Assembly (NCBI GenBank): GCA_903866425.1
Contig: CAIPNN010000151.1
Span: 1-17,811, forward strand
Direction of reading: 5' to 3'
Length of the DNA: 17,811 nucleotides
Source of the DNA: an uncultured Actinomycetes bacterium
GTDB lineage: Bacteria > Actinomycetota > Thermoleophilia > Miltoncostaeales > Miltoncostaeaceae
Shown: positions 1 through 7,265 of the stretch, piece after piece
Position numbering within the stretch: the stretch's first letter is position 1
How the letters are laid out: every line of letters begins with the position of its first letter
Translations under genes and position numbers: made by a program
Notes under the pieces: generated by a model
The model's input: only the letters and a program-made list of their open reading frames with translations
Told to the model about the DNA's origin: nothing
Database searches by the model: none

Positions 1-526
1 CCATGCCCATGAGCACGATGAGCGTGTGCGGCAACTTGGCCAGCAGGTCCCAGTCGTTCTGCTCCGCATCCTTCGCCGGGTCCTCGTGCCCGGTGACCAC
101 CGTGAAGCCCGTGGCCATGGCGCGGTACGACACGGGAATACCCGCCGCCGAGGGGGCGCCGATGGCGGAGGTGATGCCGGGTACCACCAGGCACGGCACG
201 CCGGCGGCCACGAGCGCCTCGGCCTCCTCGGCGCCGCGTCCGAACACAAATGGGTCGCCACCCTTGAGGCGGGCCACCACGTGGCCCTCCTTGCCCAGCT
301 GCACCAGCAGGGCGGTGGTGTCGTCCTGGGTCATGGCCACGCGGTCTGGTGCCTTCCCCACGTCGATGAGGCGGGCGTCGGGCCGGCACAGGTGCATGAG
401 CGCTTCGGTGCCCAGGCGGTCGTACAGCACCACGTCGGCTTTCATGAGCGCGGCACGGCCACGCACGGTGATGAGGCCGGGGTCGCCCGGGCCCGCACCG
501 ATGAGATAGACCATGCCCTCGCTCAT
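1..526 (-). CDS. cobA: Uroporphyrinogen-III C-methyltransferase (SUMT), C-terminal part cut by window edge
   Basis: SUMT transfers two methyl groups from S-adenosylmethionine to uroporphyrinogen III, giving precorrin-2 for siroheme and cobalamin. About 175 residues from the start are visible. They contain the family's motifs in order: the SAM-binding loop YLIGAGPGDPGLIT (residues 7-20), VLYDRL (33-38), RLKGGDPFVFGRG (86-98) and VVPGITS (114-120). The ATG at 526 overlaps the hemC stop as ATGA, so the two are translationally coupled. The reading frame is open to base 1, so the remainder of the methyltransferase, and possibly a fused HemD uroporphyrinogen-III synthase domain as in many Gram-positive bacteria, lies outside the window. 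The partner Met8-type gene three genes upstream supplies the next siroheme step. Family assignment is firm; the fusion is only a possibility. Confidence 0.93.
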   Translation of the reverse strand, partial: MSEGMVYLIGAGPGDPGLITVRGRAALMKADVVLYDRLGTEALMHLCRPDARLIDVGKAPDRVAMTQDDTTALLVQLGKEGHVVARLKGGDPFVFGRGAEEAEALVAAGVPCLVVPGITSAIGAPSAAGIPVSYRAMATGFTVVTGHEDPAKDAEQNDWDLLAKLPHTLIVLMGM

Positions 527-1395
527 ACGGCCCCCACCTGCTCTGCGGCACGGGCACCCAGCCCAGCCGGATCGTCCGCATCGCCGTGCAGATCGGCGCT
601 GCGACCCGAGCCATCCCACCACGCGCGCATGTGCAGCGAGTCGCCATCGCGGGTGCAGAGGGCGCCTGCGGGTACGGAGCAGCCACCGCCCAGGCGCGCG
701 AGGAATGCGCGCTCAGCAGCGAGGCATGCGCGCGAGGACGGGTCGTCCAGAGCCGCGCATGCCGCCCGCACCGCGTCGTCGTCGGCACGCCCCTCAATGG
801 CCACGATGCCCTGCCCTGCTGCGGGCAGACAGGCGTCAACCGGCAGGGCAACGGCATCGGGGCGCGAGATGCCCAGGCGGGCAAGGCCAGCGGCGGCGAG
901 CACGATGGCATCCACCTCGCCGGCATCCAGCTTGGCCAGACGGGTGTCAACGTTGCCGCGCACCTCCACCACCTCGAGGTCAGGACGTACCGCCAGCACC
1001 TGCGCGCGGCGGCGCGGGCTGGTGGTGCCCACACGGGCACCCGGTGCCAGTGCGGCCAGGCCACCGGGTTCGCCCACCAGCACGTCACCCGGGTTCTCAC
1101 GCGGGGGCGTGGCCAGCACGGCGAGGCCGCTGGGCAGGTCGCCGGGCAGATCCTTGGCCGAGTGCACCGCGATGTCGGCGCGACCGTCCAGGAGCGCCTC
1201 CTCCAGTTCCTTCACGAACATGCCCTTTACGTCGGCCCCCGGCTGGTCGGGTGCTCCGGCCAGGCTCCAGCGGTCGCCTGTGGTGGTCATCTCAAGGAGC
1301 GCCACCTCGTGACCCGCGGCCTCAAGTGATGCGGCCACGGCGCGCGACTGCGCAAGGGCAAGGGCGGAGCGGCGGGTGGCCACAGTGATGCGCAC
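523..1395 (-). CDS. hemC: Hydroxymethylbilane synthase (porphobilinogen deaminase)
   Basis: This cytoplasmic enzyme polymerises four porphobilinogens into hydroxymethylbilane. The 290 residues match the family's normal length. Visible signatures are the N-terminal ATRRSALALAQ (residues 6-16), the catalytic aspartate region HSAKDLP with Asp82, VGTTSPRRRAQ (122-132), the RGNVDTRL segment (146-153), and the cofactor-binding cysteine Cys239 in LGGGCSVPAG, which carries the dipyrromethane primer. The start is GTG at 1395, preceded by GAGGG (1401-1405) five bases upstream; this Shine-Dalgarno overlaps the hemA stop. The gene lies 8 bases after hemA and overlaps the SUMT start by four bases, so hemA-hemC-cobA are read together. 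All key residues are intact. Confidence 0.97.
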   Translation of the reverse strand: MRITVATRRSALALAQSRAVAASLEAAGHEVALLEMTTTGDRWSLAGAPDQPGADVKGMFVKELEEALLDGRADIAVHSAKDLPGDLPSGLAVLATPPRENPGDVLVGEPGGLAALAPGARVGTTSPRRRAQVLAVRPDLEVVEVRGNVDTRLAKLDAGEVDAIVLAAAGLARLGISRPDAVALPVDACLPAAGQGIVAIEGRADDDAVRAACAALDDPSSRACLAAERAFLARLGGGCSVPAGALCTRDGDSLHMRAWWDGSGRSADLHGDADDPAGLGARAAEQVGAV

Positions 1396-1403
1396 TGGCG
1401 CCC

Positions 1404-2729
1404 TCAGCCGCTGCGGCGTGCGTGCTCAGCCGGGTCTGGCTGCGACGCCGCGGGCGGGCGATCCGGCATGTCGAGCCCAAACAGGTAGCGCAGGGAGTCG
1501 ATGTGGCGCAGGCCGTCCTGCGACAGCGCCGCCTCGCGGGCGCGCACGGTGGGCTCGTGCAGCAACTTGTTGAGCACCGCGCGCGTGACGGCGTCGAGGC
1601 GCTCGATCTCTTCAGGGGTGAGCCCTTCACCGCGTTCGGCCTTGGCGATCTCGCCCAGGCGCACAGCCTCGGCCATCTCGCGCAGTGAGGTGATGACCGG
1701 CGCCACCGAAAGGCCGCTGCGCCACTCGGCGTAGCGATCGACCTCTTCGTCCACCAGCACCTCGGCGCGGCGAGCGTGCTCCTGGCGCTCGTCACGGTGC
1801 TGGGCCACAACACGCTCGAGGTCGTCAATGTCAAAGAGCACCGCGCCATGCACGGCAGATGCCGCGGGCTCCACGTCGCGCGGCACGGCGATGTCAATGA
1901 GCACCATGGGGCGCGTGGGACGGTCGTGCAGCGCGGCGGTCACCTGATCGGCCGAGATCACCGGATGCGGGGCGTCGGTGGAACACACCACCACATCGGC
2001 CTGACCCAGTTCGTCGGCCAGGCAGTCGAAGCCCAGACCGAGGCCGCCCAGACGCTCGGCGATCTCACGGGCCGTGCCCACCGTGCGGTTGATCACCACG
2101 AGCTCACCCAGCCCGCGCTCCATCAGTGCGCGGGCCGTGGCCTCGGCCATCCTGCCGCCCCCCACCACCAGGCCGCGACGGCCACCCAGGTCGGGCAGTG
2201 CCTCGCGCGCGAGGTCGGCGGCCACGGTGGACACCGACACGGGGCGCACGGCCACCTTGGTCTCGGTGCGCACGCGCTTGCCGGTCTCAAGGGCCTGACG
2301 GAAAAGGCGGTCGAGCAGCACGCCGGTGGCGTCCTCGTCCATCGCCACCTCCCATGCCACACGCACCTGCCCCTGGATCTCGCTCTCGCCCACCACCATC
2401 GAGTCGAGGCTCGATGCCACGCGGAACAGATGCCCCACGGCGCGGTCGTCCTGCAGGGAGTACCGAATGCAATCGAACTCAGACCGCGACATGCGGCCGT
2501 CGGCGATGAGCGCCTGGCAGATGGCCTCTTCGGCAGCAGGCGCGTCGAGCGCGTGCACGTAGGCCTCGGTGCGGTTGCACGTGGAGATGACCACGGCCTC
2601 GACGATGTCGGGGTGCCGCACCAGCTGACGGGCAAGCGTGCGCGTGGCGGCGTCGGTGAGCGACAGCTTCTCGCGCTGCTCCACGGGAGCGGTCTTGTGC
2701 GACACGCCGAGGGCGACGATGCGTGGCAT
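1404..2729 (-). CDS. hemA: Glutamyl-tRNA reductase
   Basis: HemA reduces glutamyl-tRNA to glutamate-1-semialdehyde, the committed step of C5-pathway tetrapyrrole synthesis. The 441-residue protein starts with the typical LGVSHKTAPVEQRE (residues 7-20) and has the catalytic cysteine Cys51 in STCNRTE. VVGESEIQGQV (112-122) and PVSVSTVAADLA (163-174) precede the NADPH-binding domain, with GLVVGGGRMAEA (186-197) and VINRT (212-216). A helical C-terminal dimerisation region includes VLNKLLHEPTVRARE. The ATG at 2729 overlaps the preceding stop by one base (TGATG), with GAGG at 2737-2740 as ribosome-binding site. Its presence shows that this organism makes aminolevulinate from glutamate rather than from glycine and succinyl-CoA. 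HemL and HemB are not in the window. Confidence 0.97.
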   Translation of the reverse strand: MPRIVALGVSHKTAPVEQREKLSLTDAATRTLARQLVRHPDIVEAVVISTCNRTEAYVHALDAPAAEEAICQALIADGRMSRSEFDCIRYSLQDDRAVGHLFRVASSLDSMVVGESEIQGQVRVAWEVAMDEDATGVLLDRLFRQALETGKRVRTETKVAVRPVSVSTVAADLAREALPDLGGRRGLVVGGGRMAEATARALMERGLGELVVINRTVGTAREIAERLGGLGLGFDCLADELGQADVVVCSTDAPHPVISADQVTAALHDRPTRPMVLIDIAVPRDVEPAASAVHGAVLFDIDDLERVVAQHRDERQEHARRAEVLVDEEVDRYAEWRSGLSVAPVITSLREMAEAVRLGEIAKAERGEGLTPEEIERLDAVTRAVLNKLLHEPTVRAREAALSQDGLRHIDSLRYLFGLDMPDRPPAASQPDPAEHARRSG

Positions 2730-3388
2730 CAGGCGGCCTCGCTCAGCGGTGCGAGGCCCAGCAGATCGCGTACCTCACTGCGATGCGCGTCAACACCGTC
2801 GTCGGCGATGCGATTGACGATGCCCGAATCGATGAGGCCCTCCACCGCGGCGCGGCGGGCGGCGATGTCGGGGTGCGCGGCGATGAGGTCGTCGCGGCTC
2901 TCCGCCAGAAGATCAATGAGGCCTGCCCAGCCGGGACCGAAGCGGTCTTCCAGGTCTTCCCTGATGCGGCGCGACACCACGGGGCTCGCGCCGCCGGTGG
3001 TGATGGCAATTGCCAGATCGCCGCTTCGCATGAGCGCGGGGATGATGGCGGTGGAGCCGTCGGGGTCGTCAGCCACATTCACCTGTGCGCCGGCGGCGAG
3101 CGCGTGCAGGCGCACCGCAGCGTTCACGTCGGCCACGTCGGTGGCGGCAATCACCAGCACCGCGCCATCCAGATCGCCGTGGGCGTACGCACGGGGGTGG
3201 TGCTCAACCACAGTGCCCTCGGCGATGAGCGCCGCCAGGGCCGGCGACACCTCGGGGCTCACCACACGCACTCGGGCGCCATGGGCCGCCAGCTTGGCTG
3301 CGCGCTCGGTTGCCACCGCACCACCGCCAACAACCACCACCAGGCGGTCGTCAAGGTCGAGAAACACCGGGAAGAGCGTGCGGCTCAC
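2729..3388 (-). CDS. Precorrin-2 dehydrogenase / sirohydrochlorin ferrochelatase (Met8/CysG N-terminal type)
   Basis: Enzymes of this family oxidise precorrin-2 with NAD+ and may insert iron, giving siroheme for sulfite and nitrite reductases. The 219 residues show an N-terminal Rossmann site VVVVGGGAVATERAAKL (residues 17-33), a second fold signature VIAATDVADVN (79-89), and NVADDPD (104-110), whose Asp107/Asp108 occupy the position of the family's catalytic aspartate. Next come IIPALMRSGDLAIAITTGG (115-133) and SPVVSRRIRE (135-144). Length corresponds to the stand-alone Met8/YlnF form without a methyltransferase domain; that activity is supplied by the SUMT gene at the left edge. The GTG at 3388 overlaps the upstream stop as GTGA, and its own stop overlaps hemA. 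Whether it has chelatase activity cannot be read from sequence. Confidence 0.9.
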   Translation of the reverse strand: MSRTLFPVFLDLDDRLVVVVGGGAVATERAAKLAAHGARVRVVSPEVSPALAALIAEGTVVEHHPRAYAHGDLDGAVLVIAATDVADVNAAVRLHALAAGAQVNVADDPDGSTAIIPALMRSGDLAIAITTGGASPVVSRRIREDLEDRFGPGWAGLIDLLAESRDDLIAAHPDIAARRAAVEGLIDSGIVNRIADDGVDAHRSEVRDLLGLAPLSEAA

Positions 3389-3558
3389 CCGTCGTCCCCG
3401 TCGTCGGGAGCAATGCCCTTGCGCTCAAGCAGCCGCGAAATGGCCTCAACCTGGCGGCTCACCCGGGCGCTTCGCGCGCCCAGCATCACGATGTAGGCCA
3501 GCACGAGAAACCAGATGACCGCGTAGGCGGCAACCACGTACTGCGATCCACCAGTCAT
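3385..3558 (-). CDS. ccmD: CcmD-like small heme-exporter membrane protein
   Basis: This is a 57-residue ORF. It begins MTGGSQYVVAAYAVIWFLVL, giving a short outside segment and one hydrophobic helix (about residues 7-27). A basic, coiled-coil-prone stretch RSARVSRQVEAISRLLERKG (residues 29-48) and an acidic tail follow. This layout is that of CcmD, the single-helix partner that holds CcmC and CcmAB together for release of heme-charged CcmE. Sequence alone is weak at this length, but position directly after ccmC in a ccmABC run supports it. The ATG at 3558 overlaps the ccmC stop as ATGA, and its TGA at 3385 overlaps the following GTG as GTGA, so it is locked into the operon. Confidence 0.82.
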   Translation of the reverse strand: MTGGSQYVVAAYAVIWFLVLAYIVMLGARSARVSRQVEAISRLLERKGIAPDDGDDG

Positions 3559-4277
3559 GTGTTCTCCAGAGCCAGGGCAACACGCCGCAGTGCGCGCTCG
3601 GCGCGACGGCCGATCAGTTCGACCTCGAGCAACGCGATGAATAGCGCAAGCATCGCAGCAAGCGACACCACGAACCAGATGAGCATTGACCCTGGCATGG
3701 CCGCACCGCTGCCCGTGAACACCACCGGGTGCACAAACGAGTTGGCAACGCGCACCGAGTAGAACGACAGGGGCACCGATGCGAAACCGGCGATGGCGTA
3801 GATGGCCGCGTACCGCATGCGGCGATCGTCATCCACCGACGAACGCAGCACGAAGTACGCCGCGTAGATGAGCACCACGATGAGATACGTCACCAGGCGC
3901 GGGTCGCTCCACACCCACCACGTGCCCCACGATGCCTTGGCCCAGATCGACCCCGTGATCACCACGAGCACCGAGAAGAGCAGGCCCAGGCGAATTGCCA
4001 CGTCACCCACGTCATCCCAGCGGGCCGAACGGGTGCGCAGGAGGAAAATGCCGGCCACGCAGGCCACCGCAAACGCCACCAGCGACACCAGGGCGATGGC
4101 CACGTGGAAGTAGAAGATGCGCTGAATAACGCCCTGATCCGCGTCTTCCGGTGCCACGAGGAACACACCGATGGTGGACACGGTCACCAGCACCGCGGCG
4201 ATGACCCCCCAGATGAGGGCCGCGCGCGCGCCGGGAACCCGCCCTGAGCGGGTCTTTTCAGTCGTCGAAGACGGCAT
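3555..4277 (-). CDS. ccmC: Heme-handling membrane protein CcmC (CcsA/WWD family)
   Basis: CcmC presents heme at the outer face of the cytoplasmic membrane and loads it onto CcmE in System I cytochrome c maturation. The 240-residue protein has about six membrane segments. The tryptophan-rich WWD signature is WGTWWVWSDPRL (residues 117-128), flanked by the two histidines expected as axial heme ligands: His58 in FYFHVA and His183 in SFVHPV. Compared with the usual WGTWWVWD, there is an extra Ser between the last Trp and the Asp. ATG at 4277 is taken as the start although it overlaps the ccmB stop by 20 bases; no start codon lies between that stop and the first helix, and longer versions would run through ccmB. 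No clear ribosome-binding site is seen, suggesting coupling to ccmB. Confidence 0.9.
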   Translation of the reverse strand: MPSSTTEKTRSGRVPGARAALIWGVIAAVLVTVSTIGVFLVAPEDADQGVIQRIFYFHVAIALVSLVAFAVACVAGIFLLRTRSARWDDVGDVAIRLGLLFSVLVVITGSIWAKASWGTWWVWSDPRLVTYLIVVLIYAAYFVLRSSVDDDRRMRYAAIYAIAGFASVPLSFYSVRVANSFVHPVVFTGSGAAMPGSMLIWFVVSLAAMLALFIALLEVELIGRRAERALRRVALALENT

Positions 4278-4962
4278 CGTAGGTGGCGACGCAGACAAGG
4301 AGGAACAGTATGGCGTAGGCCACGAGGAACAGGCAGTACCCCCGGTAGTCCGCCATGTCATTTGCCCCTGCAGCCACGGCATGTGTCGCACCTGCAGCGG
4401 CGATGACCACCGGCACCAGCGCGGGCAGAAAGAGCACCGGAAGAATGAGGTCACGTGCACGCGTGAACAGGGCCAGACCGCTGAAAAGCGTGCCGGAGAG
4501 GGCGATGCAGACATTGGCGAGCAGCGCCACCAGGGCGATCCAGCCAATGGAATCCCAGTACGGGCCCTTCACGAAGAAGATGCCCACCAGTGGGATGACC
4601 ACCACCTCCACAATCGCCATGTAGATGACGATGGCGATGGCCTTGGCCGCCAGGAGCACCACGCGTGGAATGGGCGACACCAGCAGGCCGTCGAGCACCC
4701 GCTGCTCGCGCTCGGCCACGTACGAGCGCCCCACGCCCAGCACGGCGGTGAAGGCCAACGTCACCCACATGAGGCCACCGGTAAATCGCGTGAGGTCGTC
4801 GTCACGCGTACCGAACCCGAACTGCATGATGGTGAGGGTGATCACGGCAAACAGCACCATGGCCACCACGGTCTCCTTGGTGCGGAGTTCGAGGCGCAGG
4901 TCCTTGCGCACGAGACCGGCCAGCTGACGCGTCCAGCGGGGGTGGTTGGTGGCCGTACTCAT
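4258..4962 (-). CDS. ccmB: Heme exporter membrane subunit CcmB
   Basis: CcmB is the permease subunit of the CcmAB ABC complex that drives release of holo-CcmE during cytochrome c maturation. The 234 residues match the family length and have six hydrophobic segments. Family hallmarks are the amphipathic start LVRKDLRLELRTKE (residues 17-30), the cytoplasmic loop AEREQRVLDGLLVSPIPR (83-100), and the late helix DLILPVLFLPALVPVVIAAAG (171-191). The ATG at 4962 overlaps the ccmA stop as ATGA. The C-terminal codons overlap ccmC by 20 bases. Order ccmA-ccmB-ccmC-ccmD is the classical System I order. Confidence 0.92.
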   Translation of the reverse strand: MSTATNHPRWTRQLAGLVRKDLRLELRTKETVVAMVLFAVITLTIMQFGFGTRDDDLTRFTGGLMWVTLAFTAVLGVGRSYVAEREQRVLDGLLVSPIPRVVLLAAKAIAIVIYMAIVEVVVIPLVGIFFVKGPYWDSIGWIALVALLANVCIALSGTLFSGLALFTRARDLILPVLFLPALVPVVIAAAGATHAVAAGANDMADYRGYCLFLVAYAILFLLVCVATYDAVFDD

Positions 4963-5666
4963 GCGATGACCTGCTCGTAGCGCGCACGGATCTCGGCCGG
5001 GCCCCGGCCTGCCACCGGCTCGTCGGCCACCACGCGCCCGGCGCGCATCACCACCAGGCGATCGGCCACCTGCGCGATGCGCTCAACCTCGTGGGTCACG
5101 ATGACCGCACCGCGGCCATCGGCGCGCGCGGCGCCAAGCTCGGCGTCCAGCAGCGCGGTGCCCGATGCGTCGAGGCTGGCGTGGGGCTCGTCGAGCAGCA
5201 GCAGCTGCGGCTGATGCAGCAGCATGCGCGCAAGGGCAAGGCGCTGATTCATGCCCCGGCTGAGCACGCGCACCGGATCCTCGGCACGGGCGATGAGATC
5301 AACCCGGTCGAGCAGTTCCTCAATGCGATCGGCCGCATCCGGCACGCCGTACAGGTCGGCATACAGCTGCAGGTTCTGGCGAGGACTCAGGTCGAGGTAG
5401 GCCAGGGGATCGTGCGCCAGGTAGCCGATGCCCATGCGTGCGCGTCGGGCGCCCTTGGGCAACTCCTCACCCATCACGGTGAGCGACCCGGCACGGGGAC
5501 GCAGCAGGGTGGCCACCATGCGCAGCAACGTGCTCTTGCCCGCCCCGTTGGGGCCGGCAATGGCCACGCGCTCGCCCGCGGCCACATCAAGATCAACAGC
5601 AGACACCGCACGCCGGTCGCCGTACGCATGCACCACACCGCGGGCCGATACGAGGAGGTCAGGCAA
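4959..5666 (-). CDS. ccmA: Heme exporter ATP-binding subunit CcmA
   Basis: CcmA is the ATPase of the CcmABCD complex. The protein is 235 residues with the full set of ABC signatures: Walker A GPNGAGKST (residues 38-46), a signature helix LSRGMNQRLALAR (135-147) in which Met replaces the usual Gln of LSxGQ, Walker B LLLLDEP (155-161), and the H-loop THE (191-193). The start is TTG at 5666: GGAGGT at 5672-5677 sits five bases upstream, an excellent Shine-Dalgarno, whereas upstream frame extensions start inside the prenyltransferase gene without such a site. The gene thus overlaps the end of the mqnP-like gene by 8 bases. The LSRGMNQR variant is typical of CcmA. Confidence 0.93.
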   Translation of the reverse strand: MPDLLVSARGVVHAYGDRRAVSAVDLDVAAGERVAIAGPNGAGKSTLLRMVATLLRPRAGSLTVMGEELPKGARRARMGIGYLAHDPLAYLDLSPRQNLQLYADLYGVPDAADRIEELLDRVDLIARAEDPVRVLSRGMNQRLALARMLLHQPQLLLLDEPHASLDASGTALLDAELGAARADGRGAVIVTHEVERIAQVADRLVVMRAGRVVADEPVAGRGPAEIRARYEQVIA

Positions 5667-6549
5667 CGGCCACCTCCGCCACCACGCCAACGAAGAACAC
5701 GAGCGACATCACCATGTTCGCGTTGCCGAATGCGGCATTGATGCGACCCACATCACCCGGGCGCACGTGCAGGTGCTCCCACGCGAGGATCGCCGCACAC
5801 ACCGCGATGCCCACGTAATAGGGCCAGGTCACCGACGCCGCAACGCCCGCAAGCACCAGCAGCACCACGGTGAGCACATGGCAGGCAGCGGCGATGCGCA
5901 GCGCCCTCGCCTCGCCAAACCGCACCGGCACCGAGTTGATGCCCTCCACCCGGTCGCTCGCCACATCGAGCAGCGCGTAGATGACGTCGAAGCCGCCGAT
6001 CCACACGGCCACCGCAGCCCAGAGCAGCACGGGGGCCCAGGCGAAGGCACCGGTGACGGCAATCCAACCGCCGATGGGGGCAATGCCAATGGAGATACCG
6101 AGCACCAGATGGCACGCCCACGTGAAGCGCTTGGTGTAGGGGTAGATGACGAACAGCACCACGGGGATGGGCCACAGCCACCAGGTGATGCGCGGCAGTT
6201 GCGACACCGCCACGAGCAGCGCGGCCAGGCTCACCAGCGCGAACACGCGCACCTGATTGACCGACAGCCGGCCCGATGGGATATGCCTGCTGGCCGTGCG
6301 CGGATTGCGAGCGTCCACCTGGCGATCGACCAGCCGATTGATGGCCATGGCCAGCGACCGTGCACCCACCATGGCCAGCAGAATCCACCCGAGCACGCTG
6401 AGTGGCGGCCACGCGTTGCGGGCCATCAGCGCGCCCGCGAAGGCGAATGGCAACGCGAACACCGTGTGCTGAAACCGGACGAGCCCGAGGAGCGCGGGCA
6501 CCACCTGCGCTCCCGTGGCCCGGCGCGGAGCGGGCGTGGAGGTGGACAT
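5659..6549 (-). CDS. UbiA-family prenyltransferase, MqnP-like (menaquinone biosynthesis)
   Basis: UbiA-family membrane enzymes attach a polyprenyl chain to an aromatic ring acceptor. The 296-residue protein has eight to nine hydrophobic segments and both aspartate-rich Mg-diphosphate motifs: NRLVDRQVDARNPRTASR (residues 71-88) and DVIYALLDVASDRVEG (188-203), the latter followed by INSVPVRFG. YPYTKRFT (136-143) is a further family mark. The NPRT and SVPxRFG context is the pattern I associate with UbiA/MqnP, the prenyltransferase of the futalosine menaquinone route, more than with MenA or CtaB; this is inferred without a search. The start is ATG 6549, with AGGA at 6559-6562 nine bases upstream overlapping the dipeptidase stop. 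Longer frame extensions lack membrane or motif content. Alternative: 4-hydroxybenzoate polyprenyltransferase UbiA, unlikely in an actinobacterium. Confidence 0.85.
   Translation of the reverse strand: MSTSTPAPRRATGAQVVPALLGLVRFQHTVFALPFAFAGALMARNAWPPLSVLGWILLAMVGARSLAMAINRLVDRQVDARNPRTASRHIPSGRLSVNQVRVFALVSLAALLVAVSQLPRITWWLWPIPVVLFVIYPYTKRFTWACHLVLGISIGIAPIGGWIAVTGAFAWAPVLLWAAVAVWIGGFDVIYALLDVASDRVEGINSVPVRFGEARALRIAAACHVLTVVLLVLAGVAASVTWPYYVGIAVCAAILAWEHLHVRPGDVGRINAAFGNANMVMSLVFFVGVVAEVAVA
5672..5677 (-). promoter_or_regulatory. Strong Shine-Dalgarno deciding a TTG start for ccmA
   Basis: GGAGGT on the minus strand lies five bases before TTG 5666. It is inside the last codons of the upstream prenyltransferase gene, the best-matching ribosome-binding site in the operon, and it fixes a non-ATG start for ccmA. 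Confidence 0.75.
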
Positions 6550-6560
6550 CGGGCCCGATC

Positions 6561-7265
6561 CTATGCCGTCGGCACCGAAATGCCCGCATACCGCGCATTC
6601 CGACCGGTCACGCTGCCCCAGAACTGATTGCCGAAGTCGAAGTGCCACCACTCCTCGATGTAGGCCGTAAAGCCCTCATCGTGCATGGCCCAGAAGAGCA
6701 GGCGGCGGTTGGCGCGGGCGGGCATGTCGATGTCTTCAAGCGCAGCGGCGCCGGCCTCGGGCACGAAGGCGTCGAAGTCGGTGCCCAGGTCGAGCGGGCG
6801 GCCATCGGCGTCGGCGAGCGTGAGGTCAACCGCGCCGCCAGTGAAGTGCGGGGGTGGCGCGTGGTGCTCCGGGCGTGGCGGCGTCACGTACGTGCGCGCG
6901 GCGTCCTCAAGCTGATCGCGCGTGAAATCGGGGTACTGGGCCGCGAGGTCCTCGATGTAGGCCTCAAACAGGGCGCCCTGAGTCTCGATACTGCGCCAGC
7001 CATCCCACACCAGCAGCATCAGACCGTCGGGCAGCGAGCCGGCCGCAGCGGACAGGCGATCGGCCACGCCCTGGCGCAGCCAGCATCCGGGCAGCGCGCC
7101 GGGCAGGCCCCAGGCGAAGTACTGCGGGTCCTCGATCACACGACCGCCGATGTCGGCCACGGGCACCAGTGGCTCATCCACCGGGTCGATGGTGACGTCC
7201 TGCCAGCCTGCGGGCCGGGCCAGCGCGGGAATCGGGCGGGCGTACCGCGGGTCGGCAGCGCTCAC
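6561..7265 (-). CDS. VanX-type D-alanyl-D-alanine dipeptidase (M15D zinc peptidase)
   Basis: M15D peptidases hydrolyse D-Ala-D-Ala and related D,D-dipeptides, usually for cell-wall recycling. The 234-residue protein shows the VanX active-site set: VWDGWRS with Arg91, zinc ligands His140 and Asp147 in HFTGGAVDLTL, and EEWWHFDF with catalytic Glu205 and zinc ligand His208. No clear signal peptide is seen, so it probably acts in the cytoplasm as VanX does. The start is GTG 7265, overlapping the SDR stop as GTGA; upstream codons in frame look like antisense of the SDR gene. There is no vanH, vanA or vanRS homologue in the window, so this is not evidence of glycopeptide resistance. All ligands are intact, so the protein should be active. 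Confidence 0.88.
   Translation of the reverse strand: MSAADPRYARPIPALARPAGWQDVTIDPVDEPLVPVADIGGRVIEDPQYFAWGLPGALPGCWLRQGVADRLSAAAGSLPDGLMLLVWDGWRSIETQGALFEAYIEDLAAQYPDFTRDQLEDAARTYVTPPRPEHHAPPPHFTGGAVDLTLADADGRPLDLGTDFDAFVPEAGAAALEDIDMPARANRRLLFWAMHDEGFTAYIEEWWHFDFGNQFWGSVTGRNARYAGISVPTA

Noticed and set aside
4278..4547. Longer ccmC starting at 4547
   Set aside because: The extra 90 codons are in another frame of ccmB, Ser/Trp/Pro-rich without membrane pattern; the CcmC family starts near 4277.
6561..7265. Vancomycin resistance gene
   Set aside because: Only the VanX-family dipeptidase is present; vanH, vanA and regulatory genes are absent, and the family also serves cell-wall turnover.
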